Assembly: GCA_963696525.1 (NCBI GenBank)
Contig: CAVOKO010000003.1
Location: forward strand, 310,001-374,000
Direction of reading: 5' to 3'
From: CAWBRT01 sp963696525
GTDB taxonomy: Bacteria; Acidobacteriota; Terriglobia; Terriglobales; Acidobacteriaceae
Length of the DNA stretch: 64,000 nt
Made by a program: the position numbers and the translations under genes. The notes under the pieces were generated by a model. That model was not told the DNA's origin, made no database searches, and saw only the letters and a list, made by a program, of their open reading frames with translations. Each line of letters opens with the position of its first letter. Position 1 is the first letter of the stretch. This document shows, in pieces, positions 1-9,912 of the stretch.

Positions 1-270
1 CCCGGGCCCTTTTACCTGTTGGCTAGAAAGATGAGCACATCGCTCGCCAAGTTGCTCACGGTGTCAAAATGCCCGTCTGCCGCACGAATTACGAGTTGCT
101 GATCAAATCCCCGCTCGCACTGAGTATTCCCATTCCAATCGTTAGATGCTGCTCTTCTGTTTTCGACGTCTCTGAAAATGAAGCCCGCATGAATTTTTTT
201 CGCCGTGGCAGGCCGATGTTCCTGGTTGTAGCGTTTCACCATAGTGCCATTCCCGGTCCTGGCGCCCGAA
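1..270. other. Upstream spacer with no convincing gene
   Basis: I see no recognisable gene here. A 76-codon open frame on the minus strand (about 242 down to 12) has no family features and no clear ribosome binding site. A plus-strand frame from 69 is equally featureless. The region may hold the end of an upstream transcription unit that lies outside the window. Confidence 0.4.
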
Positions 271-299
271 TTGGACTCTCGCTTCCGGACCCCTATAAT
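271..299 (+). promoter_or_regulatory. Sigma-70-type promoter for ileS
   Basis: TTGGAC (271-276) and a perfect TATAAT (294-299) are separated by 17 bases, an ideal housekeeping spacing. Transcription would start near 306 and give a leader of about 155 bases before the ileS start at 463. It is the best consensus promoter seen in the window. Confidence 0.7.
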
Positions 300-462
300 G
301 AAGAATCGGCGCGAATTTCCGCCGCTTGATTCATGTACTGGGCCGTCCCGGCTCCGCCGCGTTCCCTTTTTGTATGGGCTTTGCTGGTGGAAACTCTGGG
401 TTCCGGTTGAGCGTCGCGATGGCGCGAACCGGTCGAGCCCGGCCAGACCAGAAAGGACCGGA

Positions 463-3311
463 GTGCCGTTAGATCTCAAGTCGACCCTTAACCTGCCGAA
501 AACCGAATTCCCAATGAAGGCCAACCTGCCGCAGAATGAGCCCAAAATGCTCGCTCATTGGGAAAAAATCCATGTCTACGAGAAGATCCGTGAGTCGCGG
601 CGCGGTGCACCCATTTACGTCCTGCACGACGGGCCACCTTACGCCAACGGTCCCATTCACCTGGGGCACGCGCTCAACAAGTGCCTCAAGGATTTCATTG
701 TCAAATCACGCAACATGGCGGGTTTTGACGCACCGTATGTGCCTGGATGGGACTGCCACGGCCTGCCCATCGAGATTAAGGTCGACGAGTCGCTCGGGCG
801 CAAGAAGTTGCAGATGGACCCTCTGCAAGTGCGCCAGGCGTGCCGGAAATATGCCGAGAAATACCTCGACTTGCAGCGCGAACAGTTCAAACGCATCGGC
901 GTCTTTGGCCGCTTCGAAGATCCCTACTCGACCATGGCCCCGCAATTCGAATCGTGGGTGATCGAGAATTTCTACGCCTTCTTCGAGAAGGGCATGGTCT
1001 ACAAGGGCTTGAAGCCTGTCTACTGGTGCATTCACGACGAAACCGCTCTGGCCGAGGCTGAAGTCGAATATGCCAACCACACCAGCCCGAGCGTCTGGGT
1101 TCGCTATGCGCTGACCAGTGATCCGGCCGCGATCGATCCTGCACTGGCCGGAAAAAAGGTCGCGACCATTATCTGGACCACTACCCCTTGGACGCTGCCA
1201 GCCTCGATGGCCGTCGCCTACAACCCGCATGAAGAGTACGTCGCGCTTGAGAGCGGCGGGCTGGGTATACATCGTTGCCCGCAGGCTTGCCGAGGAAACC
1301 GCGCGCAAGTGTCAACTGGGTGAGCTACGCTCCATCGCCAGTTTTCCCGGTTCCAAACTTGATCGCGTAACCTTCGCCCATCCTTTTCTCGATCGCCAGG
1401 TCCTCGGCGTGTTGGCCAACTATGTGACCATGGATCAGGGCACCGGCGCGGTTCATACCGCTCCCTCTCACGGCGCCGACGACTTCTACACCGGAGTCGA
1501 GTACGGCATCGACCAGACGTGCAACGTCGATGGCTCCGGCCACCTGCTTCACGGACTGCCCGAGTATGACGGCCTGACTGTTTTCAAAGCCAACGAGCCG
1601 ATCGTTCAGCTCCTCAAGACGCGAGGCGTGCTGCTTGGCCGCGAGAACATCGAGCACTCCTATCCGCATTGCTGGCGTTGCCACAATCCAGTCATCTTCC
1701 GGGCCACCGAACAGTGGTTTATCTCCATGGAGGGCAAGCTGAACCACGGCACTCTGCGCAGCGTTGCCCTCGACGAGATCAAAAAAGTCAAGTGGGACCC
1801 GGCTTGGGGCGAAGAGCGCATTTCCAACATGATCGCCACCCGTCCCGATTGGTGCATCTCGCGCCAACGCGTCTGGGGCGTCCCCATCGCTGTTTTTTTC
1901 TGCGCCGGCTGCGGCGAAGTGTTGCAGTCGAAACCGGCCAACCGCGCCGTGGTCGATCTGTTTGCGCGCGAGGGCACTGACGCCTGGTATCGCCTCCAGC
2001 CCGGCGAAATCCTGCCCGCTGGAACAAAATGCGCCCACTGTGGCGGCACTTCGTTCCGTAAGGAAATGGACATCATCGACGTCTGGTTCGAGTCTGGCTC
2101 AAGCCAGGCCGCCGTGCTGGGGCACACCCCGGATATGCCATGGCCCGCCGACGTCTACCTGGAGGGCGGCGATCAGCACCGGGGCTGGTTCCATTCTTCT
2201 CTGCTTTGCGGCGTCGGACTGCACCATGCGGCGCCCTACCGCGCCGTGGTGACCAATGGCTGGACCCTCGACGAGCAAGGCCGCGCGATGTCTAAATCGC
2301 TGGGCAATGTGGTTGACCCGGTCGATATCTGCAAGCGTCTCGGGGCGGAAGTGGTGCGTCTCTGGGTAGCTTCGGTCGACTTTCGCGAGGACGTGCGCGC
2401 TTCAGAAACCCTGGTGCTGCGCGTGGCCGAGAACTACCGCAAAGTGCGTAACACCTTCCGCTATCTGCTCGGCAATCTTCATGGCTTCGACCCGGTGCGC
2501 GACCTCGTGCCCTTCGACCGGATGGAACCCGCTCGATCAATTCATGCTGCTGCGCACCGTTGATTTGGCCCGCGAACTGCGCGAGTGGTATGACCAGATG
2601 CTTTTCCACCGTATCTATCAGCGGCTGATTCAGTTCTGCGTCGTCGACCTGAGCGCGCTCTATATGGCGGTCGTGAAGGATCGCCTCTATACCTTTCCGC
2701 GCACTTCGCCTGGGCGCAAGTCGGCACAGACGGCGATGTGGCGAATCGCCGAGGCGCTGGCGCGTCTGGTCGCTCCCATCATGACTTTCACCGCGGACGA
2801 AGTCTGGCGGTTTTTGCCGGTCTTGAAGTCGCGCCCTGAAAGCGCCCACATGGCCTTGTTCCCGAACGATCATGACATCACCGGCGAGATCCGCGACCGC
2901 GATGCGGCGGCAACCCTGCGGGCCGATTGGGAAACGCTGGTCGCGATTCGCGATGAAGTGAACCAGGCCCTCGAGCAGTCTCGCAACCTGAAGCTCATCA
3001 ACAGCGAATTGGAAGCCGCCATCGTCATCACCGCGCCCGCCGAATCCTACCGACTGCTGGAGCGTTATCGCGGCCACTTGAATGCCCTGTTTGTCGTCTC
3101 CTCGGTGGAGTTGAAGTTGGACGAATCGAGCGGCGCGGCGCTCGCGGTGGAAGCCGGCCGCGCTCCCGGCCACAAGTGCGAGCGCTGCTGGAACTACTCG
3201 ACGCATGTCGGCGAGGATCAGTCGTATCCGACCGTCTGCGAACGTTGCTCCGCCGCGCTCAAGATCATCGAAAAAGAGAGTGGCGAGGAGAGCGCGGGGG
3301 CAGCATCGTGA
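463..3311 (+). CDS. ileS: Isoleucyl-tRNA synthetase (two frameshifts)
   Basis: Class I aminoacyl-tRNA synthetase charging tRNA-Ile in the cytoplasm. The GTG start at 463 is chosen because AAAGGA (452-457) lies five bases upstream and the N-terminus (LKSTLNLPKTEFPMKANLP) matches the family. The HIGH motif appears as HLGH, the editing domain follows, KMSKS appears as AMSKS, and the C-terminal zinc finger has CERCW and CERC pairs. The frame shifts by one extra base near 1250-1265 (in a GGG run) and again near 2527-2531 (in a CCC run). Removing one base at each restores a full-length enzyme of about 950 residues. Because the gene is essential, sequencing error is more likely than true decay. Its stop overlaps the GTG of lspA. 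Confidence 0.93.
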
Positions 3312-3814
3312 AAGGCCGCTCGTATCATTATTATCAGCTTCTGATTGCCGCGCTCGTGGTGGTCGCCGACCGCGCCACCAAGTGGCTGATTGCGCGCTCA
3401 ATCCCGCTGAACGGCTCGGGCATTGAAGTGATCCCGCGCCTTTTCCGCATCACCCATGTCGAAAATCGCGGGGCGGCTTTCGGGCTTTTCGCCGAGTCGC
3501 CGGCGGCGTGGAAGACTACTCTGCTGGCCGTGCTGTCGCTGCTGGCGATGGCCGTCGTCGCCTATCTGCTGTGGAAATCGGATCGCGTGCTCAATTCAAC
3601 CTCAGTCGGGCTATCGCTGATCCTGGGTGGAGCGGCCGGCAACTTCTGGGATCGCATCGTGCACGGCCGAGTGGTCGATTTTCTGCATTTTTATATCGGC
3701 GAGCACATCTGGCCCGATTTCAACGTGGCCGATAGCGCCATCGTAGCCGGCGCCATTCTGCTCTTGGCCGATATCGTGCTCCCCAGACCGCACCCCGGTG
3801 AGATCGCTTCGTAA
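3308..3814 (+). CDS. lspA: Lipoprotein signal peptidase (signal peptidase II)
   Basis: Inner-membrane aspartic protease that cleaves prolipoprotein signal peptides after diacylglyceryl modification. The GTG start overlaps the ileS stop (GTGA), so the two are translationally coupled; ileS-lspA is a common bacterial gene order. The protein is about 168 residues with four hydrophobic segments. Family motifs are visible: NRGAAFGLF, GGAAGNFWDRI (first catalytic Asp) and FNVADSAI (second catalytic Asp). Length and motif spacing are normal and nothing is missing. Several predicted lipoproteins in this window would be its substrates. Confidence 0.95.
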   Translation: MKGRSYHYYQLLIAALVVVADRATKWLIARSIPLNGSGIEVIPRLFRITHVENRGAAFGLFAESPAAWKTTLLAVLSLLAMAVVAYLLWKSDRVLNSTSVGLSLILGGAAGNFWDRIVHGRVVDFLHFYIGEHIWPDFNVADSAIVAGAILLLADIVLPRPHPGEIAS

Positions 3815-3868
3815 AAAGCCGGGGTCGGGATTTCAGCCGTTGGGCAAGCGTTCGAGGAACGGTGATCT

Positions 3869-4324
3869 ATGAGCTGGCTCGATCAGGACAGCGAAGGCAG
3901 CGAAGTGCGCCGAGAGTTTTGCGAAGTGGAAGTGGCGCGCCATCTGCGCTGGATGTGTTGTAGCGGAGTGCTCACACTCTCCGTGGCAGTCATCGCTGCA
4001 GCCACCGCCAACGCCAAGAACTTCTTCTATTTTGTAATCCCATTCGTCGTCTCCTGCTTCTTCACCGGCAGGCAATGGGTGGAATGGAGACGTGCGAAAC
4101 GTTGGCTGGCGGCCGCGCCTGAAGACAATCCGGAGAGTAGCCGCGAAGCCGTCGAAGACGTGACTTTCTACTGTTCTTTTTGTGGCAAACCGCAAGCCGA
4201 TGTGACCCACTTGATTTCCTCTCCGCGAGGCACCGCGACTGCGCCCGCTCATATTTGTGACAAGTGTGTCGAGGTGTGTAACTCAATCCTCGCGGATATC
4301 CGCAGTGGCAAAGTCAAAGTCTAG
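3869..4324 (+). CDS. Membrane protein with ClpX-type C4 zinc finger
   Basis: A 151-residue protein. Residues about 26-66 form two adjacent hydrophobic helices. The C-terminal 50 residues carry YCSFCGK...ICDKCVEVCN, two CxxC pairs with the spacing and flanking residues of the zinc-binding domain at the N-terminus of ClpX. There is no AAA+ domain. In ClpX this finger dimerises and binds adaptors and substrates, so a membrane-tethered copy could recruit or compete for ClpX partners; that is inference. GAGGA (3854-3858) lies ten bases before the ATG. The gene follows lspA by 54 bases and may be co-transcribed. Confidence 0.75.
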   Translation: MSWLDQDSEGSEVRREFCEVEVARHLRWMCCSGVLTLSVAVIAAATANAKNFFYFVIPFVVSCFFTGRQWVEWRRAKRWLAAAPEDNPESSREAVEDVTFYCSFCGKPQADVTHLISSPRGTATAPAHICDKCVEVCNSILADIRSGKVKV

Positions 4325-4565
4325 CAGGCAGTACCTGTATATTTCGGTGGTGTCATCGTGAGGAGGTTCGCCGCCTTTGCGAACCGATCGGGGTCCCCGG
4401 CGAGGCTCGGCTCGCTGGGGTGATGGACGTAACGATCTATGCATTTCACCGAGCGTCTCCCGAAGGCTGGAAAAAGCAAATCCATGGCCCCTTAGTTCCT
4501 GAAGTTCGCGCAGTGGCCTTACTGCAGTGTCATTCTGAGCGAATTGCACCTCTCCGCCTCCGCCG
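4325..4565. repeat. Intergenic palindromic repeats
   Basis: The spacer between two convergent genes holds a hairpin with arms 4395-4404 and 4411-4420 and loop GCTCGG, flanked by GGGGT, belonging to the dispersed family described in the findings. Remnants of the TGTCATNCTGAG element occur near 4350 and 4530. No gene or clear terminator was seen. Confidence 0.6.
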
Positions 4566-6935
4566 TCACTGCGGATACAGCCTGCGGTAAATTTTCGCGT
4601 TGCGCATAATCGACTGCACGTACTCGCGCGTCTCGGTGAACGGGATCGACTCGACGAATTCCGGCACGTCGCGGTAGTTACCCGCGCTGAGCCAGTCTTC
4701 GACGCGGTTGGGGCCGGCGTTATAGGCGGCCAACGCGTACTCCACCTGGCCGTTGTAGTGTTCAACCAGGTCGCGGAAATAACGTGTTCCGAGCTGCAGG
4801 TTGAGGTTCGGAACCAGCAGCGTCTCGGTTCGGAAACCGCGCAGGCGCAGCTCTTTGGCGGTTTTCTTGCCGGTGGAGGGGAGCAATTGCATTAGCCCAA
4901 AGGCGTTCGACCGCGATACCGCGCCCGGATTGAACTCCGACTCCTGTCGTATGAGTGCCGCGACTAGGTAAGGATCCAGTTGGTTTTCCAAGGCGAAGCG
5001 AAGCACCTGCGTCCAGTACGGACGGGGAAACAGGTAATCCCAGTAGGGCCGGGGAAGCGCCGAAATATCAATGGCAAAGTAGCTGGGCACGGCCGATTTC
5101 ATGAAGCGAAGAGCCCGATGATACTGGCCACCCTCGCTATAAATGCGGGCGATTTCCAGGGTCGCCCAGTTTGCCCCCTTGCCGCCATCGGAGGCCTGCA
5201 ATTCCTTGATGGCTAAGTCGGCGATTCCGGCGTTCTCCAGAAGCTTGCTCTTCTCCACCCGCAACGCGTCGGCCGGGATGCTGGTCAGCGCCGCGGCTGC
5301 GTTCACGGGCGCCAGCGGAGCAATGGTGTCGAGCAGCAAATCGTGCGCCGTCGGCGCAACCCCGATTTTCGCCAGCCGCTCCGCCGCCAGGTGGCCGTAA
5401 TAATAGTTGCGGTAACGTTCCGCAAGCTTCTGATACCAGGCCCGGGCCAAGGGCAAATCGCTCTGATCCTCCGCGATTCGTCCGCGCCAGTAAATTGCGG
5501 CGGCGGTCTCGATCGAAGCCGGATAACTCCGCACCTGTTGCGTAAATTCTTTTTTCGCCTCTTCCGCCCGTCCCTGCCGATAGGTCAGCCAAGCCGCTTT
5601 CCAGTGCGCGTAAGCGGCCCTGCTGCCGTCCGGAAAACGCTCGTTTGCCTCACGGTAGAAATCGATGGCGTGATCGTAATCCTTCTTCAGCAGGTACATG
5701 TTCCCGGCCGAAATCAACGCTGGCTGAAACCACGAGCTGGTGGGCGCGGCTTGCCGAAGTTGCGAGAGATCGTTCAGCAGGTCGCCCTCGTTGCCTTCCG
5801 CGTGGGCAATTTCCACCAGGTCGTAAAGCCTCTGCGCGTTGGCTTCCCCGGTCACCTGCGCGTGCTGCAGCAAGTCGCGCCCTTCGCGCGCGCCGCCGTT
5901 GCCGCTGTGCCGTAGCGCATCGCCGAGCCTCACTTCAATTTCGCCACGCTCCGCCGGCGGAGCCATATTCAGCAACTGCCGGTACTCGCGCGCCGCATCC
6001 GGCCAGCGATTTCCCTGTGCCAGCAACGAGGCATGCGTTTTCTGGTCGCCATAGCTGCCTGCCGGACTCGATCCTTTTGCAGCCAGTTCGGCGCCGGCCT
6101 GCGCGGCTTCAGGGCTGAGCGGCATGGTCAGGTAGAGATGCCGCAGAATCTCCATCCCCTTTGCCGGATTGCCGCTGTTCAGATAGGCGTGCGCCAGCGC
6201 AAGTTCGGCATCGGCCCGCGTGGGCGCACGATTCGCCTCCAGGAAGTTGACCGCCTCCGCCGCCCGTCCCGAAGCCGTCAGCGCCTCGCCATAGACCGCC
6301 CTCACGTCATTGAGGAATATCGAATCGGCGCAATCTTTCGAAAAATTCTTAAGGGTAGCGACCACTTTTTCGCTCTGTCCGCTACCGCCATAAGCCAAGG
6401 CCTCAAAGTACCGCACGTAGTCGGCCAGTTCGCCCGCGTACGGCCTTGCCTTTTCCAGAGGCGCAATTGCCTTGGCGTATTCACGGTCGAGGATGTGCGC
6501 GTAACCGATTGCAAGCCACGCCATGCCTCCCGCATCCGTGCCCGGATGCTGCCGCGCATACGTCTCCACCCCAGCGTAGGCGGCCGGAGTGCGCGCCTCG
6601 ATCAACTGATGGGCCATCGGCTTCAACGCTGCCGAAGCCACGAAAGCGCGCGTCATGCGCTTCATGCGCGCCGCATTTGCCCGCTGTTGGGCCGGCGTCA
6701 GGTGTGCGCGCTTGGCCGGCGTGGCGCGCTTGGATGCCATAGCCGTCTTCTGGCCGGTGCTTTTCTTTTGGCTGGTGGGCCGTTTACTGGCAGCCGCTTT
6801 GCCGCCGCTGTTCTTCGCCGGAACCGGTTTTTTCGCCGGAGAGGCCTTTTCGGCTCCGTCTTGCGGCCAACCTGAAACTGCGGTAAATAGAGCCGGGAGA
6901 AGTAGAAATAGAAACAAAAATCGCTTGCACATCAC
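4566..6935 (-). CDS. slt: Soluble lytic murein transglycosylase with TPR-like repeats
   Basis: Secreted peptidoglycan-cleaving enzyme of 789 residues. It begins with a signal peptide (KRFLFLFLLLPALFTAVSG), followed by a Lys/Ala/Pro-rich linker to about residue 90 and a long superhelix of TPR-like helical pairs. The C-terminal SLT domain (last ~150 residues) has the catalytic Glu in RQESEFNPGAVS, then NAFGLMQLLPSTGK and LAAYNAGPNRV, all diagnostic of the Slt family. The role is cleavage of the glycan strand with 1,6-anhydro product formation in the periplasm. The frame is intact and no neighbour suggests a dedicated partner. Confidence 0.92.
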   Translation of the reverse strand: MMCKRFLFLFLLLPALFTAVSGWPQDGAEKASPAKKPVPAKNSGGKAAASKRPTSQKKSTGQKTAMASKRATPAKRAHLTPAQQRANAARMKRMTRAFVASAALKPMAHQLIEARTPAAYAGVETYARQHPGTDAGGMAWLAIGYAHILDREYAKAIAPLEKARPYAGELADYVRYFEALAYGGSGQSEKVVATLKNFSKDCADSIFLNDVRAVYGEALTASGRAAEAVNFLEANRAPTRADAELALAHAYLNSGNPAKGMEILRHLYLTMPLSPEAAQAGAELAAKGSSPAGSYGDQKTHASLLAQGNRWPDAAREYRQLLNMAPPAERGEIEVRLGDALRHSGNGGAREGRDLLQHAQVTGEANAQRLYDLVEIAHAEGNEGDLLNDLSQLRQAAPTSSWFQPALISAGNMYLLKKDYDHAIDFYREANERFPDGSRAAYAHWKAAWLTYRQGRAEEAKKEFTQQVRSYPASIETAAAIYWRGRIAEDQSDLPLARAWYQKLAERYRNYYYGHLAAERLAKIGVAPTAHDLLLDTIAPLAPVNAAAALTSIPADALRVEKSKLLENAGIADLAIKELQASDGGKGANWATLEIARIYSEGGQYHRALRFMKSAVPSYFAIDISALPRPYWDYLFPRPYWTQVLRFALENQLDPYLVAALIRQESEFNPGAVSRSNAFGLMQLLPSTGKKTAKELRLRGFRTETLLVPNLNLQLGTRYFRDLVEHYNGQVEYALAAYNAGPNRVEDWLSAGNYRDVPEFVESIPFTETREYVQSIMRNAKIYRRLYPQ

Positions 6936-6968
6936 GATAGGGTTCTCTTGGAGTCCGTACGATTCAGT

Positions 6969-8063
6969 TTAACCCGGAAAGCCGCTGCCTAGTAGCCCGC
7001 GATCATTACCGGCGAGGATGCGCACCAGTTCTTCGGAAAAATAATCGGGCTCGCTGATCACTCCACCGTAACGTTTCTGGTATGCCGCGCGGCTCTTCTC
7101 GATATCGGGCCGCAACCGTTCGTACAAGTCTCGTTTCGACCGCCCTTCAGCCACCTTCACCTGGTTGTAAAGTTGGATCTCCTCCACCAGTAATTTGGCA
7201 AACCGCTTTGCCTTGGCATGCACATCGTTGCTGTTACTTTGAGATGCACCAGGAGACGCCGGGGCCACCGGCGGCGACGCGGGCGGAGTCAGTAGCGGCG
7301 CGGCGGCGGCGAAGGTCCGTGCCGACTGCGCCGCAACCACTGGATCGGCCACCGGAATAGCCGCTGCGGGCGTCTCTGGCCGTGCAGCCGCCACTGCCGG
7401 CGAGGGCCGCACCGGCTCCGGACTTGTTCCCGGCTGTACCGGCTGCATCGCGCCCGACCCGGCTGGTTTGCGCAACGAAGCCGTTTCCACCGCGATGCAG
7501 GCAATTAAGCTCATGGCCTGCACCACCTCGACCTGAACCATCGAGTCCGTCAGACCTCCGTCGGCATAGACAATTCCCGCCAGGCGGTCGCGAATCAGCA
7601 ATGGAAAGAGATAAATATCTCCTGGCCCGGCGGGCGCGGCGGACGCAAAGGCATCGCCAATTTCCGCGGCCTGCAACCTCATCGGCTGGCGCTCTTTGGC
7701 CAGCCGTTCGATCACGCGATCGCTGGCGGGAATCGAGATGCGCGTAAATGCGGAAGCATCCCGCATCCCTCGCGACTGCCATCCCATAAAAAAACCGCCG
7801 CGCAGTATCAGCAAGCCCGCGCGAGCGGCAAACGGCTGTGTAGTCTGCAACAGCACACTGAGTATCTCAACCTGGTTGGCCGCCTGCAAAAGTCTTACCA
7901 GGTCGGAGGCAATGACGAATGCGGCTTCATGCCCGGCGCGGGTGATTTCGGCTTCCAAAACCGGCTGCAGCTCTTCACTGATGCTTCGCCGCAGCTCCTC
8001 GCCCCATTGCCTGACTAATCTGGAAGCCAGCTTTTCGGCTGCCTCCGAAAGATTCTCTTGCAC
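6969..8063 (-). CDS. GAF-like sensory protein of unknown role
   Basis: A 364-residue protein with three parts. Residues about 1-60 are helical and charged. Residues about 65-200 look like a GAF-type domain (RAGLLILRGGFFMGW, then LFPLLIRDRLAGIVYADGG). A Pro/Ala-rich linker of about 80 residues leads to a conserved-looking helical tail (FAKLLVEEIQLYNQVKVAEGR, then DLYERLRPDIEKSR). There is no output enzyme, signal peptide or membrane segment. I recall similar tails in acidobacterial proteins but cannot name a function. It ends 34 bases from the start of the transglycosylase gene on the same strand, so the two may be co-transcribed. Confidence 0.7.
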   Translation of the reverse strand: MQENLSEAAEKLASRLVRQWGEELRRSISEELQPVLEAEITRAGHEAAFVIASDLVRLLQAANQVEILSVLLQTTQPFAARAGLLILRGGFFMGWQSRGMRDASAFTRISIPASDRVIERLAKERQPMRLQAAEIGDAFASAAPAGPGDIYLFPLLIRDRLAGIVYADGGLTDSMVQVEVVQAMSLIACIAVETASLRKPAGSGAMQPVQPGTSPEPVRPSPAVAAARPETPAAAIPVADPVVAAQSARTFAAAAPLLTPPASPPVAPASPGASQSNSNDVHAKAKRFAKLLVEEIQLYNQVKVAEGRSKRDLYERLRPDIEKSRAAYQKRYGGVISEPDYFSEELVRILAGNDRGLLGSGFPG

Positions 8064-8391
8064 GTTGCTCTCCTGCTCTAGCGGGCGGCTGCAAATTCAT
8101 CTCGGCCTGGAGTTGAGGTGCTGTTTTTCAGCAGCCTGCTAATCGCGTGATTATAAGACTGCTGTGCCGGTAAGCAAAGCCCGCAACTGCGGAAGGGATC
8201 AGACTTCATACCTCCCTGCCCGGTTTGAGACTCGCCGAAATCGCCCGCCACGGGTAGAATGGCATGGAAGTGCGGGGACCAGTGCCGTAGGATCGCAAGT
8301 CCGGGTTCAGACAAAACCAACTGGGAACCTATACAATTGAATCAAGATTATTTTCGACTGCTGATCTGGAAATCTTTGAATCGGAATAAGA
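8064..8391. other. Divergent intergenic region
   Basis: This spacer separates the minus-strand GAF protein from the plus-strand sigma factor and should hold both promoters, but no strong -35/-10 pair stands out. Near 8120-8140 it contains TTTTTCAGCAGCCTGCTAA, one arm of a repeat that forms a full hairpin at 14062-14090. Confidence 0.4.
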
Positions 8392-9012
8392 ATGGGAGCC
8401 ATCGAATCCAAAGTAGGTGAGCCGGTTATTGACGAATCCGTACTGGTCGATGCGGCCCGAAACGGAGACGTCGGTGCGTTTGAGGAACTGGTGCGGCGTT
8501 ACGACCGTAACGTATTTCGCATCGCTCAACGCATTACGCAGAACCGGGAGGATGCGGAGGACGTCGTCCAGGATGCGTTCCTGAAGGCGTTCCAGAACCT
8601 GGGGCAGTTTCAGGGCCAGTCGAAGTTTTATACCTGGCTGGTCAGGATTGCGGTCAATGAAGCCCTCATGCGTTTGCGGCGGCGGCGCCCGGAACGCACG
8701 GTTTCTCTCGATGAAGAGATAAGAACGGAAGAGGATTCCATGCCGCGCGAGGTCGCGGACTGGTCTCCCAACCCGGAGCAGTTGTATAGTCAGGCTGAGC
8801 TGAAAGATATACTGAGCAAAACTATTCAGGGTCTGCCACCGGGATTTCGAACTGTTTTCGTGCTGCGCGACATGGAAGCTTTGAGCACCGAGGAAACGGC
8901 TGAGGCTCTGAATCTCAGTATTCCGGCCGTGAAATCACGCTTACTGCGCGCTCGTTTACAGTTGCGCGAGCGGCTGAACAAATTTTTCAAGCGGCGTAAT
9001 GGAGATAGTTGA
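8392..9012 (+). CDS. ECF RNA polymerase sigma factor (RpoE-like)
   Basis: A 206-residue group 4 sigma factor. Region 2 is clear (ALAQRITQNREDAEDVVQDAFLKAFQNL is approximated by residues 40-70, followed by FYTWLVRIAVNEALMRLRRR). Region 4 is LPPGFRTVFVLRDMEALSTEE, then AEALNLSIPAVKSRLLRARLQ, the helix-turn-helix that reads the -35 element. There is no region 3, as expected for ECF factors. The stop overlaps the start region of a small zinc-finger anti-sigma candidate, the standard sigma/anti-sigma arrangement. The signal that releases the sigma factor cannot be read from the sequence. Confidence 0.93.
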   Translation: MGAIESKVGEPVIDESVLVDAARNGDVGAFEELVRRYDRNVFRIAQRITQNREDAEDVVQDAFLKAFQNLGQFQGQSKFYTWLVRIAVNEALMRLRRRRPERTVSLDEEIRTEEDSMPREVADWSPNPEQLYSQAELKDILSKTIQGLPPGFRTVFVLRDMEALSTEETAEALNLSIPAVKSRLLRARLQLRERLNKFFKRRNGDS

Positions 9013-9266
9013 CAGTGACCTGCTCTGAATTCTTGACGGAGCTTACGGACTACCTGGACAACACGATAGATCAGCGAACCCGCGCTGAACTGGAAGATCA
9101 TTTACAGTGGTGTCATAACTGCTACGTCGTTTGCAACACCACCAAGCGAACTATCGAGATCTATCGCGACTCCCAGTTGTTCGAATTGCCGGAAGATCTG
9201 CGAAATCGGCTGCGCACCGCCATCATCGGCAAATGCAAGCAGCACAAGTCAAAGACGGAAGCTTAG
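9009..9266 (+). CDS. Small zinc-finger anti-sigma factor
   Basis: An 85-residue protein with the ZAS signature H-x3-C-x2-C (HLQWCHNC), plus an upstream Cys near the N-terminus (TCSEFLTELTDYLDN). In this family the zinc-binding helices clamp sigma regions 2 and 4. It has no membrane segment, so it would be a cytoplasmic anti-sigma factor. TTG at 9009 overlaps the sigma stop; GTG at 9015 is the alternative start. GGAG at 9001-9004 fits the TTG slightly less well in spacing than the GTG. The overlap argues that it acts on the sigma factor immediately upstream. Confidence 0.82.
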   Translation: MTVTCSEFLTELTDYLDNTIDQRTRAELEDHLQWCHNCYVVCNTTKRTIEIYRDSQLFELPEDLRNRLRTAIIGKCKQHKSKTEA

Positions 9267-9455
9267 AGAATTCGAGTTCACTCTCCTGAGTTCCTGCTCC
9301 CTTCCCTTTCAGACTTGATGTGTCCCCTTTTCTTTTTCTTCTTCTTGTTCCCGGGACCAAGTTGAACGAACCTTTTCTCCTGCCCTCGAATCTATATCTA
9401 TAGTGTTATTGCAAGTGGATGGTCCGGAGCGCGGGCTCTGCCCTGGGGTGGAAAC

Positions 9456-9698
9456 ATGGTACTGTCGGGATTTCTGGACGCAATGTTCGGATGTACTCAC
9501 AAGAACTACAGTTTCCCTTTCACGCCTAAGGACCGGCATAGCTGTTCCGCCGCCGGCCCCACCGGAACCTATGTCGTGTGCCTCGGTTGTGGCAAGGAAT
9601 TTCCCTACGACTGGCGTGCAATGAAGGTCGTCCCCGGCGATACCTCGCAGCCGGAGGAACCTCGCGAAGCCGTCAAATCCTTTGTAAATCCCCTGTGA
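9456..9698 (+). CDS. Small zinc-ribbon-like conserved protein
   Basis: An 80-residue protein. Cys and His are arranged as a treble-clef-like set: CTHKNYSFPFT near residue 13 and VVCLGCGKEFPYDW near residue 42. GTYVVCLGCGKEFPYDW resembles small acidobacterial proteins I recall, but no function is known to me. It has no signal peptide. It is preceded by about 190 bases of pyrimidine-rich spacer after the anti-sigma gene and followed by a palindromic repeat, so it is probably a single-gene unit. Confidence 0.6.
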   Translation: MVLSGFLDAMFGCTHKNYSFPFTPKDRHSCSAAGPTGTYVVCLGCGKEFPYDWRAMKVVPGDTSQPEEPREAVKSFVNPL

Positions 9699-9724
9699 GC
9701 TAAAGCGCTTCCCGAGGACTTTGG

Positions 9725-9762
9725 CCCACATTTTGCGGAGCCGCGGGCGGAGCTAATGTGGG
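9725..9762. repeat. Palindromic repeat after the zinc-ribbon gene
   Basis: Arms CCCACATT (9725-9732) and AATGTGGG (9755-9762) flank a GC-rich loop. It resembles the dispersed hairpin family with a CCCA...TGGG outer stem. There is no T-run, so it is more likely a repeat than a rho-independent terminator. Confidence 0.6.
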
Positions 9763-9912
9763 AGTTGCCCCAGGTCGCGCTCTTCTGCGGTTGTTCATAA
9801 AAAAACGGGTGATCTTGAGTCGGTAAACCCTTTATGCTGGGGCTGCTGCGACTTGGCAGCCATGCCAACGCCGTGACGGCCGCCTTTTTGCCGCCAGCAG
9901 GAGGGATCGAGA

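Noticed and set aside
463..3311. Programmed frameshifting as the cause of the ileS shifts
   Set aside because: There are no slippery heptamers with downstream structure at the sites, the same kind of shift recurs in unrelated genes, and errors in short homopolymers explain it better.
2292..3401. A 369-codon minus-strand frame opposite ileS and lspA
   Set aside because: It is antisense to two conserved housekeeping genes; no motif supports it.
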